A stretch of DNA of 64,000 nucleotides from Hydrogenedens sp964549105. Its GTDB lineage: Bacteria > Hydrogenedentota > Hydrogenedentia > Hydrogenedentales > Hydrogenedentaceae. The position numbers and the translations under genes were made by a program. The notes beneath the pieces were generated by a model. That model worked only from the letters and a program-made list of their open reading frames with translations. It ran no database searches and was not told the DNA's origin. Of this stretch, positions 56,984 through 64,000 are shown piece by piece. Position 1 is the stretch's first letter. Each line of letters opens with the position of its first letter. Where the stretch lies: contig CAZJTZ010000001.1 in the NCBI GenBank assembly GCA_964549105.1, forward strand, positions 62,001-126,000, in the 5' to 3' direction.

Positions 56984-58033
56984 ATGAAATTCCCCTATAC
57001 GATAACAAACACATCTTTTCTATTACCTGATTGTCATGATAAAGGGTATGAGGTCTGGTATTGGAAATTAAATCCGCAAGATGAAGCATGGTCTTTTTGG
57101 TTTCGTTATACCTTGCTTAAAAATGAGTCAAAATCAGTGGCAGAGGTCTGGGGAATTTTTACACGCAGAGGACTTCAAGAAAATGGAGGAGAAGAAAATG
57201 TTCAAAATATAGCGATAAAAGAGACCTTCCCAATTGAACTGTGTAAGTATGAAACCTCTGAAAATAGTAGTAGCATTTCTGTTGGTAACAATTTTGTTGA
57301 TTTTATTTGTTGTAAGGGTAATCTCCACAAAGGAGATAATCAGTTTTGTTGGGATTTAAATTTAACTCCAATTTTTCCTCAATCATCATTTAATTTTATC
57401 CCTGAGACATTATGGAGATTGGGGATTGTCAAAAATTATACAGTTACAGTCCACGAAAAAATGCTCTTCCACGGAAGCATAAAAGTAAATGAGGATTCAA
57501 TTCGTATACAAAATGCGTTAGGTATGCAGGGGCATCTGGCGGGTTCAAGGCAAGGACATTCCTGGTCCTGGGCTCATAGTTGTATATTTTATGACGAAGA
57601 GACAGGTGAGTCTGTGCCAATCATTATTGATGTTTTAAGTGCTCGTGCTCGGATTGGAAAAAAAATGACTTCACCGCAACTTACTACACTATTTTTATAT
57701 TACAATGAAAACCAATATTTCCTTAATTCTATTAAGAACATTTTATCTACAAAGTCCAGATATGTCCCTTCATACTGGGAAATAAAAGGAAAAACAAACG
57801 ATTTCCTCTTTTCTGTCTCAATTGAAGCAGATATGCCAACAGTCGTAGGGGTTCAATATGAAGACACCGACGGAAGCATGTTATATTGTTATAATACAAA
57901 AATGGCAACGATTAAACTAACAATTCAGGACTTGAAAGATAATAATGAGAAACATTTTTTATCCTACCAGAAGAGTGCTTTTGAGTGGGTGCAGAGAAAA
58001 CTATGGGAAAAGGTGCCTCTCTATATACAATGA
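56984..58033 (+). CDS. Lipocalin-like/CrtC-AttH-like protein
   Basis: 349 residues, no signal peptide. Features recall two-domain lipocalin-like proteins of the CrtC (carotenoid hydratase)/AttH/tocopherol-cyclase type: an opening GYEVWYWKLNPQDEAWSFWF with many Trp, and a centre GHLAGSRQGHSWSWAHSCIF resembling the GH-x-W-x-W-x-H motif near the pocket. The second half is also beta-rich. These proteins bind or modify terpenoids and lipids. It sits between a membrane protein and the GMC oxidoreductase, so a hydrophobic substrate is likely for the cassette. The family call is from memory and uncertain. Confidence 0.5.
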   Translation: MKFPYTITNTSFLLPDCHDKGYEVWYWKLNPQDEAWSFWFRYTLLKNESKSVAEVWGIFTRRGLQENGGEENVQNIAIKETFPIELCKYETSENSSSISVGNNFVDFICCKGNLHKGDNQFCWDLNLTPIFPQSSFNFIPETLWRLGIVKNYTVTVHEKMLFHGSIKVNEDSIRIQNALGMQGHLAGSRQGHSWSWAHSCIFYDEETGESVPIIIDVLSARARIGKKMTSPQLTTLFLYYNENQYFLNSIKNILSTKSRYVPSYWEIKGKTNDFLFSVSIEADMPTVVGVQYEDTDGSMLYCYNTKMATIKLTIQDLKDNNEKHFLSYQKSAFEWVQRKLWEKVPLYIQ

Positions 58034-58040
58034 GTAAGTA

Positions 58041-58469
58041 ATGGAACAATTCATTAAAAAAAATAGTTATGCAATATTAACAACTTTGTTTGGAGACGAT
58101 TCGTTCTGGACTGAAAATGTATCTGCTGATGACTTCTGGAAAGAATTTAAGGAAACATTACTGTCTTTACCTAAAATTTACAGATTATCTATACCTTTAG
58201 GTATTCTGCTTTTATCTTTAGTTCCACCTCCTTATAGTTTTTTTTCTATCTTGTATCGTTCTCCATTATCTGTCCGTAAGAAATGGCTTGACTCGTGGGC
58301 ATATTCAAAATGGACATCGCGTAGTTCTATGTTTTTAGGAATACGAATTTTAATATTAGGAAGTGCCTTCCAACTTCCTCAAACAATGGCAAATACCAAT
58401 TACAAAGCGATTTTAGAAGCGAGAAAAGAACATATTTGCTTGAGAGTAAATCAAGTTGAACATGAATGA
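58041..58469 (+). CDS. Small protein preceding the GMC oxidoreductase
   Basis: 142 residues, no recognised family. One hydrophobic stretch lies at about 54-66 (IPLGILLLSLVPPPYSFF), then a basic/aromatic segment KKWLDSWAYSKWTSRSS. It starts seven bases after the lipocalin-like gene and its stop overlaps the GMC start by eight bases, so it is co-translated with the oxidoreductase and is probably its partner subunit. Weak ribosome site, as expected for a coupled gene. Confidence 0.7.
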   Translation: MEQFIKKNSYAILTTLFGDDSFWTENVSADDFWKEFKETLLSLPKIYRLSIPLGILLLSLVPPPYSFFSILYRSPLSVRKKWLDSWAYSKWTSRSSMFLGIRILILGSAFQLPQTMANTNYKAILEARKEHICLRVNQVEHE

Positions 58470-60012
58470 AGAATTATTTGAAATTTACAATCAATCTAAT
58501 GTAGTCAATTTGGCTACCAATATAAATTCCAATACTACAGAACAAATATTTGATTTTATTGTTGTCGGTAGTGGCGCGGGTGGTGCTGTTGTTGCTAAAG
58601 AACTTGCAGAAAAAGGGGCGAAAGTTGCCCTTGTAGAAGAAGGGGCTCTTCCCTTTCCCTATCAAAACTCTGCATTTCGGTCTTTACTAAAACTTTATCG
58701 TGATGGCGGCGTTACCGGGACAATCGGTAAACCTATGATTTCCATTCCATTAGGTCGCTGTGTCGGGGGAACCACGGTTATTAATTCAGGCACCTGTTTT
58801 CGCACCCCTAAAAAAGTCCTGCAACAGTGGGAAGAAGAATTGGGACTACAAGAGTTAAATTCTGACGATTTTCAAAAATGTTTTGATAAAGTAGAACAAG
58901 ATATACATGTGGAGGAAGCAGATTGGAGTGTCATGAACAGGTCCAGTGCGTTTATACGGAAAATTTTTACGAATAAAGGTTTGCCATGCTATCCATTGCG
59001 AAGAAATGCTCATAATTGCCAGGGCTGTGGAATGTGCTGTTATGGTTGCACTTCGGGTGCTAAAAAGAGTATGGAACTAACATATATTCCTGAAGGGATT
59101 CGTTCAGGACTATTTTTATTTTATAATGCACGGGCAAATCGGATATTGCTTTCAAATAGAAAGGTTGGCAATGGGGTATTAGTAGATGTTTTAAATCCAG
59201 TGAATCGTAAGGTCATTGATAGAGTTGAGTTAAAATGTGGAAAGATTATTATTGCCTGTGGAACGCTGCTTTCTCCTGTGTTATTAAAAAGGAGTGGTAT
59301 TGCAATTGATAATCCAAATTTAGGTGCACACCTGACGATACATCCTGCGAGTAAAGTGTCTATTGAATTGGATAATGATATTTCCTCATGGGTAGGGATA
59401 CCGCAGGGTTGTCATAGTCCTGTGCTGGAGGAGGAAGGAATTGCCTTTGAAGGGATAGCCATGCCACCCGATTTAGGACCTTCTGTATTTCCCTTTTCAG
59501 GAGAGGAATTAACTCATTACTGGAAAAATTACAAGAACATAGCCACTTTTGGTTTTATGATAAAAGACAGTAATGAAGGTTCGCTAATATTTTCAATAAA
59601 AAATACACCCATTTTTTCATATCATTTAACAGATATTGATGTCTCTCGTCTAAAAAAGGCGTTCACCTTTTTGGCTGAATTAGCACTTGAAGAAAATCCC
59701 AAACGCATTTTTATCATGTCTACTAAACAGCCCAATATCATTAGGACAAAAGACGACCTGCATAAATTTATGAACGAGAAACATACGCCTTCTGATTTTG
59801 AATGTATGGCATTTCATCCATTAGGGACCTGTCGTATAGCGGATTCATCTGATAAAGGCGTGTGTAACCCCTACCATAAAGTATTTGGCACTGATAATAT
59901 TTTTGTATGTGATGGCAGTTCAATTCCAACATCACTTGGCGTTAACCCACAACTAACTATTATGGCATTAGCCACGCGATTGGGGAAGATACTTACGAAA
60001 GATTTTACATAA
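58462..60012 (+). CDS. GMC-family FAD oxidoreductase
   Basis: About 516 residues. FAD motif IVVGSGAGGAVVAKELAEKG near residue 35; GRCVGGTTVINSGTCFR is the usual GMC motif. A Cys-rich segment follows (CQGCGMCCYGCTSGAKKS, near 190). The C-terminal GMC domain has MAFHPLGTCR and GVNPQLTIMALATR. The frame also opens at a TTG (58456); the ATG at 58462 overlaps the previous stop and is preferred. It probably oxidises an alcohol on a lipid or sterol-like substrate (cholesterol-oxidase-like or long-chain alcohol oxidase-like branch); the exact substrate is not deducible. Confidence 0.92.
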   Translation: MNEELFEIYNQSNVVNLATNINSNTTEQIFDFIVVGSGAGGAVVAKELAEKGAKVALVEEGALPFPYQNSAFRSLLKLYRDGGVTGTIGKPMISIPLGRCVGGTTVINSGTCFRTPKKVLQQWEEELGLQELNSDDFQKCFDKVEQDIHVEEADWSVMNRSSAFIRKIFTNKGLPCYPLRRNAHNCQGCGMCCYGCTSGAKKSMELTYIPEGIRSGLFLFYNARANRILLSNRKVGNGVLVDVLNPVNRKVIDRVELKCGKIIIACGTLLSPVLLKRSGIAIDNPNLGAHLTIHPASKVSIELDNDISSWVGIPQGCHSPVLEEEGIAFEGIAMPPDLGPSVFPFSGEELTHYWKNYKNIATFGFMIKDSNEGSLIFSIKNTPIFSYHLTDIDVSRLKKAFTFLAELALEENPKRIFIMSTKQPNIIRTKDDLHKFMNEKHTPSDFECMAFHPLGTCRIADSSDKGVCNPYHKVFGTDNIFVCDGSSIPTSLGVNPQLTIMALATRLGKILTKDFT

Positions 60013-60020
60013 TAAAGACA

Positions 60021-62714
60021 TCAATTGGGGTGCAGGGTAAACGAATCAATCCAGATAGTCACATTAGACACATTACAGGGGTCAATTCGAATGGCTTTAA
60101 TTCTACCTGTCCAGTTGGGATTATCTCGCAGGGTAAATGTATAGGTGTAGTATCCCCCATCTATACGAATTGGAATTGTGACTGAGTTTTCCTCACTAAA
60201 GGCTAAACCCTTTTTAGACCAATATAATTGAGCCTTACTTTCTGGCGAAGGTGGACCATCTACACGAAGTCGCAAGGTCGCTCTTGGGTATTGAACCGTT
60301 TTGAGTCCTTTTGTTTTATAGAAGAAAAAATAAACAGAAGAGTCTCCTGAATTGACTCTCCCTGTTAAACTGCCCTCTTCAATTTTAATATTATCCATTC
60401 CTGCAAATATTTTCCATCCTGACAGGTCTTCGTGGAAATCCCATGAAGTTTGAAAGTCGGGTACAGGAAAATCATACGGACCCAGACCTACATCGGCAGG
60501 GGCAATATTGGTCGGCAAAGGTTGAGAATTGGATTCAGTAAACACATTACGAATGGCTTCATACATAGCAAATCCAAATTCGGTGTTAGGCTCGATATAA
60601 CTACCTTCACCCCATTCATTTATAGGACCCAGCACAATTATAGGTTTATTATTCTTTTTTGCAAAATCATGAGAAGAAGAGAGCATTGTTTTAAAGAGTT
60701 CTGGGGTTCGCCCTTCAATAACCAGTGCTTTTGAACCATGCCAGGGTCTTGAATCCCATCCTGTTTCTACTAATGGATAATAAGTCATACCTTCGCATAG
60801 ATTACTTTTCTCTTCCCAGATAGCAGGTATAGTAGATACAACATCTTCATACCTTGCATAGTTAGGGATTTTACTCATATATACGGCTTTATTAAATTCA
60901 TGATAATTGGTAAAGCATGTATATCCCTCTGCTTTCAACGCTTGCAATTCAGTTGCAGTTTGGTTGTGGTTAATTGCCATAAATTCTATACCGTCATAGG
61001 AGGCAGCCTTTGCCCAGTCTTGAGAACGGGTTAATAATTCTTTTACTGCGTCAGAACTACCAAGGTCACTTCGTAAATTTAAAGGCGACCAGATACAGAC
61101 AAGAGGTTTATTGTTAATCTTATAATAGGAAGGTAATGAGAAATAATTATTAATCCACTCTTTGTTGACCTTTTCCCAATCTTCTGCGGAATGGGTTTTA
61201 GGTGGATTGTGATTTGCCCACATTATTGCGACCTTCAGCATATCTCTATATCTTGCGGTTCGGTATGCCTCAAACCAATGCGTCAATGATTGATTGCCTG
61301 CAATCCAATACCAATCTACGAGGAAACAGGTTATCCCGTTTTCAACAGCCCATTTTATCTGCCAATCAACACATTCAGGATTTCCTTCGTCATAATAACC
61401 TAATATAGGTTTTCTAATAGGTGCTATGGTCTGAATACAATCCCATTTTTCTGGCGTATCCCAACCGGGAAAATAGAAAGCGGCTATATCTAATTTGGTT
61501 TTAATTGGTTTAGGTTCTGGAACATAATCACTTTCAGTAATTTTTATCTCGGGAAGGACCTGCAATTCACCTGTGTTTTCAACAATATTGTTACCCTTTG
61601 TTGAAGCAACAATTTTTATAGGATAGCGACCTGCTTCCTGAGCACTTACTGTCCAATAGACATCAAAAAAGTCATCATATCCAATTTCATAAGGCGGTTC
61701 TGGAGCAGGACCTTTCTCTATCTTGAGATTATCAGGGCAAATAAAATTCACTTTATCAATATAAACAATACCTCCACCTCGATTGGCAAGTCGCAATAAT
61801 ACAGGAAAATCTCTACTTGCTCTATTAGCACCTTGCTCTGCACCAAAATATTCAACTGTAAGTTCCGATTGGGCTATTGGCTCTTCGCCGATATGAATAG
61901 AATAAATTTTCAAATTAGATTTTTCAGGAACCTGAAAACCTAATGCTACTATAGTTTCCTTCCATACTGAATATTCTGTCATGTTAAGAGCAACAATATG
62001 TTTTTTGCCATCGTTTTGTAGAGATATGGAACAGGTTTCCGGAGCGGCTGAATTTTGAAATGCCCAAATGAGGTTGATTAAATTGATTTCTCCCGAAACA
62101 GAATATTCTATTGTTAAATATTCTTTTTTGCCGATGGGTAAAGAAATGGGTTTTGCAAAAAAATATTTATTATTGTTATCGGCGATTTTCCATACCGAAA
62201 TATCCCCGTCAGGAAATTGCCAGTCATATATATTTGTAAGTGGAGCGACACCGTTATCCCACGATTTTATAGATATACTTTTTATCTCAAATTCAAGGTT
62301 ATCATATAAATCTAACCTTATCTTTCTAATTACTCCCTCTTTATGCCAAAAGGGAAAAACATATATATCTTGCCAATCACTTTTCTCTTCAATATTAAAG
62401 AATGTAGATTTTTCATCTGATAATCCACCGTAAGGACCTTCTACTGTTCCTGTCCAAAATAATTGTCCTTTCCCGCCACAACTTGTTTTCATTATAATAT
62501 GTATATATTGATAAGGAGAAGCAGGTATTTCTAATCCTTCGCATAAAAAAAATGGGTCAGAACCTTGTATCTTTCCACACAATCTGCCCTCTTCTACCTT
62601 TACATTTAAAACTTGTTCGTTAGGTACCCACTTTTGCAGAATATTTGGATTATCAAAATTCCACTCAGGAAGTTGAGAATTTACAAAAATCATTAACAAA
62701 AAAGACAATAGCAT
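60021..62714 (-). CDS. Exported GH99-like domain protein
   Basis: About 897 residues with an N-terminal signal peptide (LLSFLLMIFVNSQLP). The first 390 residues are two beta-rich carbohydrate-binding-like parts. A glycoside hydrolase 99/WbsX-like barrel spans about 400-770: LDIAAFYFPGWDTPEKW, then WAVENGITCFLVDWYW and the acidic GPINEWGEGSYIEPNTEFGF. A C-terminal beta domain ends the protein. Such proteins are common in glycan-degrading bacteria. The frame opens at GTG 62726, but GGAG six bases before ATG 62714 supports the later start. It is convergent with the GMC gene, eight bases apart. Confidence 0.85.
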   Translation of the reverse strand: MLLSFLLMIFVNSQLPEWNFDNPNILQKWVPNEQVLNVKVEEGRLCGKIQGSDPFFLCEGLEIPASPYQYIHIIMKTSCGGKGQLFWTGTVEGPYGGLSDEKSTFFNIEEKSDWQDIYVFPFWHKEGVIRKIRLDLYDNLEFEIKSISIKSWDNGVAPLTNIYDWQFPDGDISVWKIADNNNKYFFAKPISLPIGKKEYLTIEYSVSGEINLINLIWAFQNSAAPETCSISLQNDGKKHIVALNMTEYSVWKETIVALGFQVPEKSNLKIYSIHIGEEPIAQSELTVEYFGAEQGANRASRDFPVLLRLANRGGGIVYIDKVNFICPDNLKIEKGPAPEPPYEIGYDDFFDVYWTVSAQEAGRYPIKIVASTKGNNIVENTGELQVLPEIKITESDYVPEPKPIKTKLDIAAFYFPGWDTPEKWDCIQTIAPIRKPILGYYDEGNPECVDWQIKWAVENGITCFLVDWYWIAGNQSLTHWFEAYRTARYRDMLKVAIMWANHNPPKTHSAEDWEKVNKEWINNYFSLPSYYKINNKPLVCIWSPLNLRSDLGSSDAVKELLTRSQDWAKAASYDGIEFMAINHNQTATELQALKAEGYTCFTNYHEFNKAVYMSKIPNYARYEDVVSTIPAIWEEKSNLCEGMTYYPLVETGWDSRPWHGSKALVIEGRTPELFKTMLSSSHDFAKKNNKPIIVLGPINEWGEGSYIEPNTEFGFAMYEAIRNVFTESNSQPLPTNIAPADVGLGPYDFPVPDFQTSWDFHEDLSGWKIFAGMDNIKIEEGSLTGRVNSGDSSVYFFFYKTKGLKTVQYPRATLRLRVDGPPSPESKAQLYWSKKGLAFSEENSVTIPIRIDGGYYTYTFTLRDNPNWTGRIKAIRIDPCNVSNVTIWIDSFTLHPN

Positions 62715-62820
62715 ACATGTCTCCACAAAAATAGAATTTTTATCTATAGTTTAATTAGGTTATTAACAAATTACCTGACCGAACCGACCAAATTTGAATA
62801 AAATTATAACATAATAAAAT

Positions 62821-62855
62821 ATATCCGCCGAAATTCTAATAATTTCAGCGGATAT
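62821..62855 (-). terminator. Terminator after the EF-hand/dockerin-like gene
   Basis: Inverted repeat ATATCCGCCGAAATT...AATTTCAGCGGATAT with one mismatch, 25 bases past the stop at 62881, followed on the minus strand by ATTTTATT. The T tail is modest. Confidence 0.65.
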
Positions 62856-62880
62856 AAAGCTATCATTTTTTGATTTGTTT

Positions 62881-63999
62881 CTAATTTAGACCTGCGCAGA
62901 AATGATCTTCCTCGTCAGGGCAAAATCTATAGCCACCTATATTAAAAAATTGTATCGATCTTAAAAGTTCTCTAAGGTCAACACGCCAATCCTGTGGGTT
63001 GTAATCACTCGTGTGAGGTAGACAATTTCTTAGATTTGTATCTGTCCCTGGAGCAAATCCATCTTCGGTAGAACTATCACAATGGTATCCAAAGGAATTA
63101 AATAACTGAATTACACGGAGCAATTCTCCCAAGTCAAATTTCCAGTCATGATTGGTATCTGCTGAGTGCATTCCCTCTGGAATTTCACCTTCATTTACAC
63201 CTTCAGGAGTGCCTTCAACTACGCCTTCGGAAATACCTTCAAGCGTTCCTTCGACTACACCTTCTGGAGTCCCTTCAAGGCTGCCTTCAACCACTCCTTC
63301 GGGTGTGCCTTCTGGGGTCCCTTCAACTATTCCTTCGGGAGTCCCTTCAAGGCTGCCTTCAACTACGCCTTCGGGTGTACCATCAGGAGTTCCTTCGACT
63401 ATGCCCTCTGGAGTTCCCTCAGGGATGCCTTCAATAACACCTTCCTGTGTTCCTTCGGGAGTCCCTTCAAGGCTACCTTCAACCACTCCTTCGGGGGTGC
63501 CTTCGGGGGTACCTTCAACTATTCCTTCGGGAGTCCCTTCAAGGCTGCCTTCAACCACTCCTTCGGGTGTGCCTTCAGGGATACCTTCGACTACACCTTC
63601 TATAACACCTTCAACAGAACCTTCACCTTCAATAGATGGAAGGAAATCTTCACAATCAAGGACGCCATTTAAATTCTTATCTACTGCATTCAGTTGGTCT
63701 GCTGTAATATTTGAATTTAAACCATGTAATTCGTCTAATGTAAGGATATTATCATTGTTTGAATCTAAACCCGGCAATAGATTAAATATTGACTGAACTT
63801 TTACAAATTCATCCAGAGATAGTTGATTATCCTTATTAGAATCTACCAAAAGCCATAATGGAGCAATAATAATATCACTCCAACCTGTTATAGACTTTAG
63901 TTCACTTTTAGAAATCATACCATTATTATCCGTATCTCCAAACATAATCAGGATAGCGTAATAGTGGGTTATATCATCAATATCACAAGAAATAGGCTC
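62881..63999 (-). CDS. EF-hand, Glu-Gly repeat, dockerin-like protein; 5' end off the window
   Basis: Partial gene: the frame stays open upstream of the ATG at 63945 to the right edge, reading HYYAILIMFGDTDNNG, so the N-terminus is missing. Visible part: four EF-hand-like calcium loops (DTDNNGMISKSE, DSNKDNQLSLDE, DSNNDNILTLDE, DKNLNGVLDCED). Then about 150 residues of four-residue xxEG repeats. Two C-terminal modules follow with a common core, FDLGELLRVIQLFNSFGYHC and VDLRELLRSIQFFNIGGYRF, each with an acidic Asp-rich lead, like dockerin-type calcium modules. It is probably exported and may be anchored or sorted through the end modules. The repeat style matches the giant protein at 9109. Confidence 0.82.
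   Translation of the reverse strand, partial: EPISCDIDDITHYYAILIMFGDTDNNGMISKSELKSITGWSDIIIAPLWLLVDSNKDNQLSLDEFVKVQSIFNLLPGLDSNNDNILTLDELHGLNSNITADQLNAVDKNLNGVLDCEDFLPSIEGEGSVEGVIEGVVEGIPEGTPEGVVEGSLEGTPEGIVEGTPEGTPEGVVEGSLEGTPEGTQEGVIEGIPEGTPEGIVEGTPDGTPEGVVEGSLEGTPEGIVEGTPEGTPEGVVEGSLEGTPEGVVEGTLEGISEGVVEGTPEGVNEGEIPEGMHSADTNHDWKFDLGELLRVIQLFNSFGYHCDSSTEDGFAPGTDTNLRNCLPHTSDYNPQDWRVDLRELLRSIQFFNIGGYRFCPDEEDHFCAGLN
63171..63640 (-). repeat. 12-bp/72-bp tandem repeat coding xxEG units
   Basis: Tandem 12-bp units code four-residue xxEG blocks (TPEG, VVEG, SLEG, IVEG). A higher-order 24-residue unit (VVEGSLEGTPEGIVEGTPEG plus TPEG) recurs with one longer 40-residue variant. This hierarchical pattern suggests repeat growth by unequal exchange. 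Confidence 0.9.
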
Positions 64000-64000
64000 A

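Noticed and set aside
63171..63640. Possible CRISPR array
   Set aside because: Units are contiguous, in frame and code xxEG; there are no unique spacers and no cas genes.
63152..63796. 214-residue plus-strand frame rich in VPSGVPST repeats
   Set aside because: It is the reverse reading of the 12-bp xxEG repeat. Repeats with a period divisible by three keep other frames open by chance. The minus-strand frame has EF-hands and end modules on either side.
1..64000. tRNA, rRNA, tmRNA or riboswitch genes in the intergenic gaps
   Set aside because: I scanned all gaps for T-loop motifs and structured GC-rich segments; the gaps are AT-rich with only terminator-type hairpins and small repeats.

Overview
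The window is AT-rich DNA from a diderm bacterium. It carries an outer-membrane secretin, a beta-barrel porin, several exported proteins and a YfhO-like membrane protein. No rRNA or tRNA gene is present, so taxonomy is inferred from gene style. Glu-Gly rich repeat linkers, paired C-terminal modules with an ELLRxIQxFN core, three Gfo/Idh/MocA oxidoreductases and a GH99-like protein together resemble Candidatus Hydrogenedentota or a related uncultured PVC-like lineage. This placement is from memory and is only moderately secure.

Left part (1-9 kb): a type IV pilus/type II secretin whose 5' end lies off the left edge; a double-hotdog MaoC-like dehydratase; a gene-poor stretch with short repeat-like sequences; then, on the minus strand, a membrane pyrophosphatase (hppA), RNase III (rnc) and acyl carrier protein (acpP). 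Divergent from acpP is a Gfo/Idh/MocA oxidoreductase. Positions 9.1-17.0 kb encode one 2621-residue exported protein with eleven tandem PKD-like domains and an 18-bp repeat coding a Glu-Gly linker.

Centre (17-36 kb): a PlsC-like acyltransferase, then a tight five-gene operon (SCP2-like, class III aminotransferase, transketolase N half, transketolase C half, second SCP2-like) that I cannot assign to a described pathway and regard as the best candidate for an undescribed system. NhaC antiporter, polyprenyl synthase, an ECF sigma/zinc anti-sigma pair, CCA-adding enzyme and the repair pair mrfA-mrfB follow. A minus-strand operon carries ilvD, a metallophosphoesterase and a DUF2851 protein.

Right part (36-64 kb): two unknown membrane-anchored proteins; a minus-strand housekeeping block (MazG-like, dnaA, def, recR); an AT-rich gap ending in a 140-bp element with 19-bp perfect terminal inverted repeats; an oxidoreductase-PPIase-oxidoreductase operon; a plus-strand mtlD-E2-E3 operon without E1; a YfhO-like protein; clpB; a porin; a four-gene GMC oxidoreductase cassette with a lipocalin-like partner; a GH99-like secreted protein; and, running off the right edge, an EF-hand/Glu-Gly-repeat/dockerin-like exported protein.

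The genes suggest a heterotrophic, probably carbohydrate- or glycan-degrading organism with pyrophosphate- and sodium-linked bioenergetics. That reading is inference from gene content.
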